DNA from: Welwitschia mirabilis
Lineage: Eukaryota; Gnetophyta; Gnetopsida; Welwitschiales
Direction of reading: 5' to 3'
Assembly (NCBI GenBank): GCA_051453625.1
Contig: JBOZIK010000001.1
Span: 234,559,546 to 234,580,354, forward strand
DNA: 20,809 nucleotides
Numbering within the stretch: the stretch's first letter is position 1; each line of letters opens with the position of its first letter. Positions 9,627 to 19,231 of the stretch are shown one piece after another. A program made the position numbers and the translations under genes. The notes beneath the pieces were generated by a model. That model ran no database searches and was not told where the DNA came from. It saw nothing but the letters and a program-made list of their open reading frames with translations.

Positions 9627-11220
9627 TTATGATGTCATTTGATCATCTTTAAAACTTGACTTATGTGTTTGCTTTATGAAGTTTCCATAACTAGTATTTG
9701 TATTGGGGCATTTTATAGTGATAAGATTGGATTCATCCAATCTTAAGATATTTACATATCTATGAACTCTACTTTGAAGGAACATGTCTTGATTCTTATG
9801 GTTTTTTTCAATGGTATGAGATTTTTGATTATCTAGATGTGCCATTTTCTGACTTTAATCTCATTTATTTATCTTTATCTTTTTTAGTATATACTTATGT
9901 GAAAATTATTTATGTAAAAAAAAGTAATAACCACGATCTATTGTATCTATGTTAAAATACATGATCATCATAATGTCCTACCACATCATGATAAAATTTT
10001 TTGAAAGAAACTTTTGGCAGTGTTGGTACCTATGGGAACTCCATGAAGAAGTCAGTCCATCATGCTTTATGGATTCTTACTTCTCTAATTATGGCTACAC
10101 TCCTCTTATTATGAAAAAGTAGCAATAAAACTTTGAGGCTATGGGATTAGTGATATTCTTAGTGTCATCAGATGCATTGCTTGTTTTCTAGAATCTTAGT
10201 ATTTCCACATGATCATTTCACTTTTAAGGATTTAGGTGTATTTTTGGGTGTGATAAGATGAGTTCATATCTGAGTAGATTTTGATCTTATCATTCACCTT
10301 TTTAAGCACTTGATCTTTGGTGTTGTCATAATCACTAATGTTTTGTGTGAAACTTTATAAAGTGAACATGTTTTGTTATGCATCTTTACTCAAGTGACTT
10401 TATAATGTCTTCCAAAAGGTTTACTAGGTTAGAATTTATGGTAGGTAAGATATCTTATTCATGTTCTTTCTGTCCATTATTTTCTTCTTTTCTTTGAACC
10501 TTTAGTTTATTATTTCAAAGTTATTTTCATACCTTTTCATCATCATCTATGACCTTATTATTTAGTAGTTTTCTTATTGGTATTCATGTCATTTTTATCA
10601 CTTAAAAGTTGATTTTCTTTTAGTGTCTTAATTAGATAAGTTTCTCTTATTCTTCATAATTTTTATGAGATTCCTTTAAGTCTTTTATATTTATACATAT
10701 TTTTAGGCTTACTTTATAGTTTGGGCATATTTGTTTAGTTTTTTTTATAGCTTTTAACCCACTTAGTGCATTTTCATCACCCTATCTTTTGATTTCTTTG
10801 AGTTTTTCTAATCATCTTCATTCATCATGATTCTTTATCATTTCCAATTTCTCAAGATTTTTGATACATTTTGATACCTTTGTATCAATATTTGAGCCTA
10901 TCTTATTTGGTTAAAATTTCAACCTTTTTTCAAAATTTTTAAAGTCCCATCATCTAGATGATATTGAAGGAGAACACTAAGATTTTTTTTGATAGTCATC
11001 TTAGGGTGGTTATCCAAAGGATGTGACTAGATGATAGTGTAATAAAACCATGGCTTGACTTCTTTTCCTTCATTTCTCTTCTGTTCTATATTATTTTCAT
11101 CCATTCTCTTAAGAGATGACAATGTCTCTAGTTCCTATCAACATTCTAAAACTTGTTTTAGTTAAAATAATGCCTTGGATTTCTAGATTTTAGTAGATTT
11201 TGCAAAATGAGGTATGTTTT
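9627..11220 (-). pseudogene. Possible antisense ORF remnant downstream of pol
   Basis: The minus strand is purine-rich here and can be read as a lysine/glutamate-rich, coiled-coil-like chain (about 10950-10630), then, after a frame change near 10622, a W-T-D-F-F-M-E-F-P segment near 10030. 9627-9845 is a stop-free 72-codon stretch in another minus frame. Some Tat-lineage elements are known to carry an antisense ORF in this position. However, the in-frame stop density (about 8-9%) is no lower than expected by chance for this AT content, and plus frames look similar. The call is therefore weak. Confidence 0.22.
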
Positions 11221-12061
11221 TCTTCTTCTCATTCTTTTTTTAATTTTTCCTCTCATTTTAAATCCTTTTATCACATAGTTTCCATGTATATTATTTAGTT
11301 TTTTATGATCTTCAGATTGAAAATTATGCATGTAATTTTTATCATGTATTTTACAAGTTATGATAAATTATGTGCTTTACAAGCTAGAATTAGGTTTTTA
11401 ATCTTAAACCTCATTTTCTCATAAACTGTATATTAAAATATAGTAATCCTTTAAGCAAAATTAATTAGTATGATGTTCTCTATGATTCTAGTGGATTAAA
11501 ATTTTCATTTAAGCACTTTCATTTTTCACCTTATATGAGGTCCACCTAATTTAAACTTTTAACTTTTTTATGTGTTTTACATTTTTCTTCATACAATTAG
11601 ATAATATAAGATGTATTAACACTTTTGAGGAGAGGGAAAGACATATTTTTATGATCTGTATCAATTTATGAGGTTTTTTTGCACTTTTACATGACATATC
11701 TTAGATATTTCCACTTAACTTCACATGATACTTTTCATATTTATGACTGAGTAGGTCATAAACACAAAGAGATAGATAGGCCAAGGCAAAGGCCAAGATT
11801 GTTGAGTAGGTGGCAAGCCCATTAGCACCACTAAAGGTTAAGCAAGCAGAGCCACTCCACTCTCCAGCTTATCACACTTGATTCCTTACTATTTAAACTA
11901 TTGTCATTTGTGTTGAGAGGCACTTTGGTGATTTCATAAGCTACATAGAGCCAGATTTGGATCATAGACTAATAAATTTATAGCTATAATGAATATTAAA
12001 TGCATAATGATTTTATTATGTATTAGAGATAAGGGAGTTTAATGAAATGATGCATATAGAA

Positions 12062-12112
12062 TGGCATTCTGACACTTGTGGCATTTTGATACTTGTGGCA
12101 TTCTGATACTTG
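12062..12112. repeat. Three tandem 17-bp repeats
   Basis: Units at 12062, 12079 and 12096 read TGGCATTCTGACACTTG with one or two transitions between copies. Short tandem arrays in the 3' UTR are characteristic of large plant gypsy elements. Confidence 0.9.
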
Positions 12113-12677
12113 AGCTTATTGCACATCAAGAATTCATTATGACTAGATGAGGAAAATTACTTTTTTATATTGTATTTTTTATCTTCCACTCCATGAATTA
12201 TATGAACTCTTAATTTACATATAGACATATTATTTTTGAGCATCATCATGGTGTATGTTTTTATTGCTAGATATCATGCATGTTTTTACATATCATTTTT
12301 GACACTTAATGATGTGAATTGTTTATGTATATACTATTGTTTTTAATCTATTATAAAATTTAATGGAGGACTAGTAATTATTAGTATATTTAATGTTTAT
12401 CTTTTTGAAAAATGTTTTTATGCTTCTATTTTTCAAGAATAGGTTTTTAGTTTATTATCTCCTCCATCATTTAGATGACCACCAGAATGACAGTATGACC
12501 AACTCTACTACACAAGTAAAATGTTTAGTTATTAGCCTTTAACATTTCTATTCTATATTTTAACATGCCTAAAATTATTTTCGAGGTTATTTCATTATTC
12601 CCTAGTCAATTTATTATAAAATAATTTGACTCACAATTATAGTTGTTCACCTGGTTTTGTTAGGGACTGATAAGACT

Positions 12678-12687
12678 AAGTGGGTGG
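12678..12687 (+). promoter_or_regulatory. Possible polypurine tract before the 3' LTR
   Basis: AAGTGGGTGG lies three bases before the 3' LTR start. It is purine-rich apart from two T bases, and sits where the plus-strand primer should be. Confidence 0.4.
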
Positions 12688-12690
12688 CTA

Positions 12691-13946
12691 TTTTGCACTA
12701 CCAAATTGTATGTATTTGATAGGGTATTTTAAGTAGTTTTATAGAACATTAAACAATTTTATGTTGAGTTTTAATAATAATAAAGATCTAAGACAAACAT
12801 CACAAAAACATGCAATCTTCATTACATTTGACAACATTTGAAACAATACATAATACTTCATCTATGAAGCAATAATCTTGCAATCAAAGAGGTTAATATA
12901 AAATACGAAATACTTTATAAAAATACATCATCCACTTAATCATCCAGATGATTATATGAATGATAGAAATACTTAAGCTAAGAAGGATGCTTATTAGGTC
13001 AGTTTGATAAATGATGTGGAATTCATATGATAAGGCATTATATCTTGTGATGTCTGGACTACTAGTAAGATAAAACCTAAAACAAATTCTTCATCAAACT
13101 TCACCAAACTCTATCCATGTGGCTTGCATCTTCTTGGATGGATATTAGTGTTATTAGTACATATGTTTGTATTTTCTGATTTTAGAGTCTATTTCATAAT
13201 AAATACCTCCTTTATCCTTAACTTTGTTTTCATCTTCTTTGAAATAAGAATTCTTATGATAGGAGATCAAAGGGTAGAAGATCCATCTATTATTATTATA
13301 GAGAGATATCTTCCTTGGTATTGAGCTATGTATCCTTTATTAAGGTGTTGCTACTTTGTAACATGGATGTTGATTTACATTAATTAAAAGTCTATTTTTC
13401 TTTTTATATCTTTTGTTATGTGCATCTCACTTATGGTCTATGTTACTTCTGATTTTGTGATAGATTCTTTAGTGATATAGATTATGAGAACAGCATTTTC
13501 TAAGATTGACATTATTAGTTTAAGTGCATTCCATTTTATTTCATAGATTAACTTTGCATTGTTTTCATATTCGGTTCAACGTACCTAATAGCTTACATTA
13601 GTCTTAGTCAAGTGAGAGCTTTCCTTAATTAATATAGATTATATAGGTCTAATATCTATGACAGGTTAATTTGGTAATTAGATATAAGTTACATTTAGAA
13701 TAGGACTTGCATCTCATTTGCATAGTATGTTTATTTGCATTGTTATTTTATTTCTACTTAGATATTACAAGGTGTTTCATTTTCAAAATTAATTCATTTT
13801 CTTCTTGCCTATGCGTTTAATAGACTTATGACATTTGGGTTATTTCCATCTATATTATTGTATTGTGTTATGCAAAACCTATATATATTTGTAATTCATA
13901 GGATTTATTTGAGGATGTAATATTTACATAAATACACATCGCAATA
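12691..13946 (+). repeat. 3' LTR of the large gypsy element
   Basis: Starts TTTTGCACTACCAAATTGTA (TG decayed to TT) and ends 'acacatcgcaata' (CA decayed to TA). It pairs with 2208-3476 over the whole length. The palindrome ATCATCCAGATGAT is at 12939-12952. It is uninterrupted and so gives the best LTR length, 1256 bp. The open frame at 13124-13324 is simply the LTR copy of 2684-2902. Confidence 0.9.
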
Positions 13947-13951
13947 AAATA
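13947..13951. repeat. Right target-site duplication (AAATA)
   Basis: Matches AAATG at 2203-2207 apart from one transition. Confidence 0.6.
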
Positions 13952-13992
13952 AAAATGAGATTAACTAGTTTTATCATATAATGTACCACTAC

Positions 13993-14293
13993 TTAATTTG
14001 ATGATTTGTAGTTTTTATTTATTCATTGCCTTATTTAAAATCTTGTAAATCATCATTTCTATTATGTCATTTAGTGATCTATGATTTTATCCCTTTTTTT
14101 TTTTTAACTACCTCATTTGGTGATCTATCGATTATCATTCTTGCTATTTCATGTAATGATGTATGGTTTTATCCTTCTTTTATCTCATTTAGTGATCTAT
14201 GAATTATTAACCTCATTGCATTATTTAGTGATCTATGTATTTCCATATTTCACTACCTCATTTGGTAATCTGTGGAGCTTTCATTTCCATAAC
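13993..14293. repeat. Degenerate minisatellite, about eight units of 36 bp
   Basis: Units of the form TCATTTAGTGATCTATG plus about 19 variable bases start at 13993, 14031, 14067, 14113, 14149, 14185, 14221 and 14258. The spacing is 36-38 bp except for one 46-bp step caused by a poly-T run at 14094-14105. The two leftmost units are the most diverged. Confidence 0.85.
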
Positions 14294-14985
14294 AAGTTTG
14301 AAGTTAAAAAAATCTCAATAAAGGATAAGATTTACTTTTACAAGTTTATTTTTTAAGCATCAAGAACATTCATAATAAAAAAAAATTCATGAAGAATAAG
14401 CATTAATCATATAAAATATACTCATAAAATGATTTTAATTAGTAGAAATAAGAAAGGCATTTTAGAAGCTACAAGAATTCCAAAAAAACATAATATTCAA
14501 TTAAGAAAATATGTATTTCTTTAGATCATAAATGGATGTAATAATATGGGATCATACAAATGATAATAAAATCATACTTTGAAGTGAAATTAATACTAGA
14601 CTCATATAAAAGAAATAAAAAAAATCATAATAATCACATGAGATGTATAAGAAATATAGAGAATACAAGAATCAATATATAGGATAATATAAGAAATAAT
14701 GAGAATATCCTAGGATCATAGTCATGATTCAACATGACATTTTCTAAGCTTTTAAGATTTTTATGTCCAAGCTTCAAAGACTTTAATATTTTGAATACTT
14801 CAAAGTTTTTAAAGCTATAAGACATAAGGTATTTAATATTTCAATACTAGAGAATATTTAAATGAATAAGACTAAAAAGAAAAAAAATCCTATTCATAAT
14901 GAGATGAAGGAATTGAAAAGAAATTGGAAACTTAAGGGGATACATATAAGACATTACTGATCTTTAGAAAATGGTTATGATTCCT
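14294..14985. other. Unassigned A-rich DNA upstream of a gypsy LTR
   Basis: No coding motif is seen. It becomes purine-rich towards 14895-14940 ('gagatgaaggaattgaaaag' and 'cttaagggga'), like the 3' UTR of a gypsy element. With the adjacent minisatellite, it may be the 3' end of an older element whose LTR starts at 14986. Confidence 0.45.
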
Positions 14986-16316
14986 AGTTGCGATGCCAAT
15001 TTATAGGAATCTAATAGTGTATTTAAAGTAATTTTGTAGTACATTTATATTGGTTTGGATGTAAATTTGCTGATTATAGAGAGATAATAAGATAATCATG
15101 GAAACATGTAATTCTTGGCATAATCAGAGGCATTTTAGGCATGTTCAAATACTTAGCATATTGAATGGTGAAGAAGGCTGATTTACTCTACTTCAAGATC
15201 TTGGAAGAGGTGTTGTCCCCACTATCATCCTCATGACAGTCATGATGATAGCATTACTACTTACCAAGATAGCCGCACATGTAGCACGACACATGCAACA
15301 CATGATGGACCAGAATGACACATGGTGTTATTTCCTAAGTCATCCCCATTACATTTAGGACAATGATCCTTACATGAGCAAAAAGCTGTCAGGCTGACTG
15401 CAGAGCATGGAGACATGTAACACATGGTAACATCCCCTAGTCGTCCTAATAACATATAGGATCATTGCTATTTTTACATGTTTTGAAATAAATATCATTG
15501 TAAATGAGGTTAAGAGAATCGTATGGGATGTTACAATTTGTTTCACTAATGTTTAGGGTAATGGTTTTAGAACATTCATTATAAAACTATAAATACGCTT
15601 TCCTCCTTTACTTCCAAACCATCTTTTACCTAATACTTGTGATAGAGTATTGATGAGTAAGAGATCCATTTAGTGTTACAAAAAGGAGTCTCCTTCTCTT
15701 CTATTAAGGTGTTGTTGTCTGATTGTAAGTGGATGTATGTTTTTAATACTCTTTGAATTAATATAATTTCTCCTTTTCATTCTAATTCTATGAATGTCCC
15801 TTATGGTTTAAGTTGGACATTATTAAGTGACAATCTATGATTTATTTAAATCATAAGGATAACCTTTATTAAAGTTAACCTTGGTTAGTAGTATTAGATT
15901 CACATTGCATTTCCATTTTATTTCATATTGCATATTCTTACTTGGATAGATCTCATAGTTTATGTTGGGTAAGAACTAATGGATGCTTTTCTTAATTGAT
16001 ATAAGTTATAGAGAAAGTAGTCTTTGTGATAGAAGGACTGGGATCGAAGTAGAAATTCATTTCCATTTCCATTCACTGCATTTCATATTTATTTATCTTG
16101 TATTAAATTTACTTGTTTATTTCCTTCCAAGTTTTATATTATAAAAGGCTAAAAATACTTTGGGAAATCAATTCTCTAACTCCAAGCCTAGTGCTTTCAT
16201 TGGATTATGACATTCGTGTGTACTCCCATCTATACCTAAGTGTGCTTTTCTATATGTTATTTGATTTACATGTTTACCTGAAGGATTTCAAGATTGCATA
16301 AATTTACACTGCAACA
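14986..16316 (+). mobile_element. Ty3/gypsy LTR, same family
   Basis: The left end 'gttgcgatgccaatttatag' aligns with TGTTGCGCCGCCAACTTAAG of the LTR at 19481. The right end (16050-16316) aligns closely with 19666-19926, including 'aaattcatttccatttccat', 'aaaatactttgg' and 'ttcaagattgcataaattt'. I see no clear five-base duplication (TTCCT on the left, CCATT on the right). It may be a 5' LTR, because a possible PBS relic follows, or a 3' LTR of the element preceding it. A short relatively GC-rich U3 patch spans 15230-15440. Confidence 0.82.
15587..15595 (+). promoter_or_regulatory. TATA box of the LTR at 14986-16316
   Basis: CTATAAATA, with 'cgctttcctcctttac' downstream, sits about 600 bp into the LTR at the expected U3/R boundary. 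Confidence 0.6.
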
Positions 16317-16320
16317 CCAT

Positions 16321-16329
16321 TGATATCAT
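16321..16329 (+). promoter_or_regulatory. Possible primer-binding-site relic
   Basis: TGATATCAT lies four bases after the LTR end. It equals the first nine bases of the tRNA-Asp site TGGCGCCGT after five C-to-T or G-to-A changes. The following nine bases do not fit, so this is weak. Confidence 0.35.
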
Positions 16330-17352
16330 CCCTTATTTTCAGTTCTAGAATGAGTCTAAAAATAATTTTATCATTCATTAGTTATTGTATAATTATATTA
16401 CAATAAAGAACTTTTCTAATTACTTATTATTTAATATATAACTAGAAATTAATTAGGGCTTTCTTATACTTCTTAGTGCTCATATTATGAATACTCTTTA
16501 CTATACAAGGAATTTCATGTACTTCATGTAAGTTTTTTAAACTTTTTTTAAGTACATATAATAATTTATTCTTTTTTTGGAGAAATGGTAAATATATATC
16601 ATATTATAACATAAGACAAGAGGAGATATAACATCACTTAAAATCTATTTTTTCAAGCATAGTAGAAATCCTGCTAATAATCAAAGCCCTAATCATCAAC
16701 ATCTAATTTAGTTAATTCTTGTTTCAAATTCTAATCAAAATAAGCTCTAAACTAGCATACTGTAAGGGTTGTACAATAATATAATATTTAGAGAACTTTA
16801 AAGGTGGAAATTTTTGGCCAATTCAAAGGCCTCTGCAGTTTTAAAAAATAATCATTGGAAAGAGAGTTAAGATTGCTTATCATCTTAGATGTATTACTTT
16901 GTCTTCTTTTTAATTTTACCTTTTTGGATATTTATTTTAATTCTTTTTTCCATTTTTCTAGTTTTTTGAGTTTTGTTAGCTATTAGGATGTCTAAAACAT
17001 GCTTTTCTACATCATTACCATTATTTCTTTACTCTTATTTCATTTCCATTTCTGAGGGCTATTGTGTTTCAAAAGAGCAAATTGACACATTATAGATGTA
17101 CTCTAAGTGCTGCTTTTCCTATTTGACTATTACTCATTTATTTTCTATTTCATTTTTGTGCATCTATTCTAGATCTTCCTCTAAAAGGTATCATATTTAT
17201 TCGCTTAAGTGATTAGATTATTGCTTAAGGCTGAATCTTTTTTTTATGTGATCTTTTTTCTTGACTTCTTATTAGTCATTTTTTTCCACTTTCTTATGAT
17301 CTTTTTTCTTCACTTATTATCAGTCATTTATTTCCAGTTTCTTATTTTTCTT
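16330..17352. other. Unassigned AT-rich DNA
   Basis: No family motif is recognised on the plus strand. The minus strand is lysine- and glutamate-rich around 16880-17220 but has stops at the chance rate. A 48-bp tandem duplication lies at 17249-17344. Confidence 0.5.
17249..17344. repeat. Tandem duplication of a 48-bp unit
   Basis: Units at 17249 and 17297 begin 'tgatcttttttctt' and end 'ttctta', with a handful of mismatches. 48 is a multiple of three. On the minus strand they encode a repeated lysine-rich 'V-K-K-K-D-H' segment just after the CCHC knuckle, so the duplication may have arisen within a nucleocapsid tail. Confidence 0.8.
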
Positions 17353-17394
17353 GCATTTTTTCATAGTATGTTCATTTTCACCATACTTCAAACA
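17353..17394 (-). pseudogene. CCHC zinc knuckle of a gag relic (minus strand)
   Basis: Minus codons read C-L-K-Y-G-E-N-E-H-T-M-K-K-C, which is C-x2-C-x4-H-x4-C with the second Cys changed to Tyr (TGT to TAT). The preceding codon is TAA where the family usually has Gln (CAA). Lysine-rich repeats follow. The nucleocapsid would bind element RNA. The minus-strand copia LTR lies 300 bp upstream in that orientation, so this may be its gag, shortened by deletion. Confidence 0.6.
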
Positions 17395-17696
17395 TTACAA
17401 TGGAATATTTTTTATTTCTAAATTAAAAACCAATTCCCCTCACATAGTATCTCGGGTTAGATTTTTTGCTTTAAAGCTATTTATTTTTACGTAAACACAT
17501 ATTCTAGCTATTGCCATTTTTATCATTAAATCTAGATTCCTATCAAGTTTAACAAACTCTCCTAATATATCATCAAGTTACTTAAAAAAATCTAAATGCC
17601 ATAATTTTGGATGAGGGTTTATGATACAAATCCAAACTAGGATTTTTTTCAAAAATGGTGGGTTTATCAAGAATAAAAGAGGATCATTTTGAAATA
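17395..17696 (-). other. Short region between the copia LTR and the knuckle relic
   Basis: In minus orientation it begins 'tatttcaaaatgatcctctt'. This might be a rearranged Met-tRNA primer site (TGGTATCAGAGC), but only scattered bases fit. No gag capsid motif is visible, and at 300 bp it is too short for a full gag N-terminus. Confidence 0.35.
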
Positions 17697-18888
17697 TGGA
17701 TTGATCCTAGAGGGGGTGAATAGGTCATAAGAAAAATATTCATCTACTTTGAAGACTTGCAAATAAAAGACAAACACTCCACCAAAAAATCAAAGAATAT
17801 TTTTAATGATAAATAGACACCACCCTTTAGCTCCTAGACCATCTATCTCTAGTTAGTATAGATTAATCTTAAAGGTTGGTTTTCAAGATTACCATAAATC
17901 TATACAATTACTAGAGGATTTTGGAGCTAATCCACAACTATGAAGGAAAGTATATAAGCAAGGTGCACAAATGCACAGCTATGCTCCATAGGAACAAAAT
18001 GCACAACAAGCTCTTGTAAGCATAGGTATGAAGAGAAGCTCTTTAAAGAAATCTGAACTCATAGTCATTCAAGTACAGAATGATTGATGTAATATTTCAA
18101 TGTCAAAAGAGGTAATCTTTACTTTAGATGGGAAGGTACTTAAATAGAGTAGCCATAAAAATTAGCCATTTCGAGATAAAAAGTAGACTATTGTAATAGA
18201 TTTCGCACTTTTTAATAAACTATAAAAGTATAACAATTATATTTATAATATGTTGGGTTGGACTCAAAATAAACTTAGTTGCCCTAGTGCTTGGTCGCCC
18301 TTATTTATTTCATTTGGTTACCTCTTCTTGAACTAGGTTTGAAATTCTATTACATCAGAACATTCAATCACCCTTTAATAAATATGAGGTCAACCTTACT
18401 GAGGTTGCCCTAACTTGAGATCTAGGTTGACATCTTTATGATTATTTTTGGGTAGTACATGATCTTTATTAATTATACATTTGGTCATCCTCACTATTAG
18501 TAGACTAAAATTTATAGAATATAGTTTAGTTGCCTTTTCATATATGATAGGTTATCAACTTTTATCTCACTTTGTAATAGTTTTGAAAGTCAGTTATCCT
18601 TTATGACATACACGGTCGCCAGTGCTGGAACTAGTCTTCATCTGATTAGCAATTCAGTTACGCTAAATTAAAAACTTGATAACCCTATTCTAAAGTAGTT
18701 TTATCTTACTAATAGTTTTGTCACCCTTTGATTTTCATATGGTCACCTACTTGTTGTTTAGTGTATGTTCATATAACATATCAGTTGCTCGAATTTGTAT
18801 AGCAGTCGCCTGGTGCTAGAAAATCTATGTAAAATAACTAACTCTACAAAAACTTGTTAATTTGATAAATGATAATGGATTCTCAACA
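17697..18888 (-). mobile_element. Ty1/copia LTR, Sirevirus-like, minus orientation
   Basis: In element orientation it starts TGTTGAGAATCC (18888 leftwards) directly after a GGGGGAG polypurine tract, and ends near 'caccccctctaggatcaatc' and CCA at 17697. The plus-strand 'cctagagggggtgaatagg' at 17705 is a hallmark I associate with plant copia/Sirevirus LTRs. About 1.2 kb. It carries many copies of a GGTCGCC-like motif (see findings). Confidence 0.78.
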
Positions 18889-18900
18889 AACTCCCCCTTT
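18889..18900 (-). promoter_or_regulatory. Polypurine tract of the copia element
   Basis: The minus strand reads AAAGGGGGAGTT, abutting the LTR start TGTTGAGA. This is the canonical plus-strand primer for copia elements, so the LTR to its left acts as the 3' LTR of the DNA to its right. Confidence 0.85.
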
Positions 18901-19231
18901 ATTATAGATTAAGAAAAAATACTATTTTAAAATGTGTGCTCCTCCTTAATCAAATAAATTAGCAATTAAGTTAAATTGACACAAGTTTTTTAGGTAAAAA
19001 ATAGTTTACATAAAAGATATTTTCATTGGTATAAAAATACATTTTGTATTAATCAAAAGATTTAAATTTTAAGATACAACTAAAGGATTACATTTGACAT
19101 TAATGATTACAAAAATACATATGACAAAAATATAATTTGTTCTTCCTCTTTTTGATGAAATCAAGAATAAGAAGTACAACATGAGATAGAGAGAAGGAAA
19201 AGATTTAATTAGACTCTAATCCTTTAGAGGA
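18901..19231 (-). other. 3' untranslated region of the copia element
   Basis: Lies between the ORF stop and the polypurine tract. It contains a second purine run on the minus strand at 19141-19153 (AAAAAGAGGAAGA, preceded by TTTCATC). This resembles a decayed 'CATCAAAAAGGGGGAG', an element typical of Sirevirus 3' regions, which often have several such tracts. Confidence 0.6.

Larger units (their letters stand above)
9501..12677. other. Post-pol 3' region of the gypsy element
   Basis: A region of about 3.2 kb between integrase and 3' LTR, as is common in the Athila/Tat group, where it holds an env-like or antisense ORF or a long 3' UTR. No sense env-like protein is recognisable. The palindrome ATCATCTAGATGAT is at 10949-10962. 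A more GC-rich patch lies at about 11760-11870, and a 17-bp triplication at 12062-12112. Confidence 0.7.
2208..13946 (+). mobile_element. Decayed Ty3/gypsy (Athila/Tat-like) LTR retrotransposon
   Basis: About 11.7 kb between AAATG and AAATA, including N placeholders and a nested solo LTR. The order is 5' LTR, PBS complementary to tRNA-Asp (decayed), gag with a CCHC knuckle, protease, RNase H, integrase, long 3' region, 3' LTR. Integrase following RNase H is diagnostic of Ty3/gypsy. The tRNA-Asp PBS, the long LTRs and the long post-pol region point to the Athila/Tat group (family knowledge). The RT core with YxDD is not found. Stops interrupt every domain, so the element is non-autonomous and certainly inactive. 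By eye the two LTRs agree at roughly 80-85% of positions in their best stretch, which implies an old insertion. Confidence 0.9.

Noticed and set aside
13993-14293. CRISPR-like array with regular spacing
   Set aside because: The units are degenerate throughout with no conserved repeat and unique spacer pattern, and the context is eukaryotic.
15261-15455. Cysteine-rich minus-strand open frame inside an LTR
   Set aside because: It lies in the U3 repeat patch, has no homologous frame in the other LTRs, and its Cys content follows from the ACATG-rich composition.
17209-17421. Hydrophobic plus-strand open frame
   Set aside because: It is antisense to the lysine-rich knuckle region. The hydrophobicity is the complement of a purine-rich minus strand.
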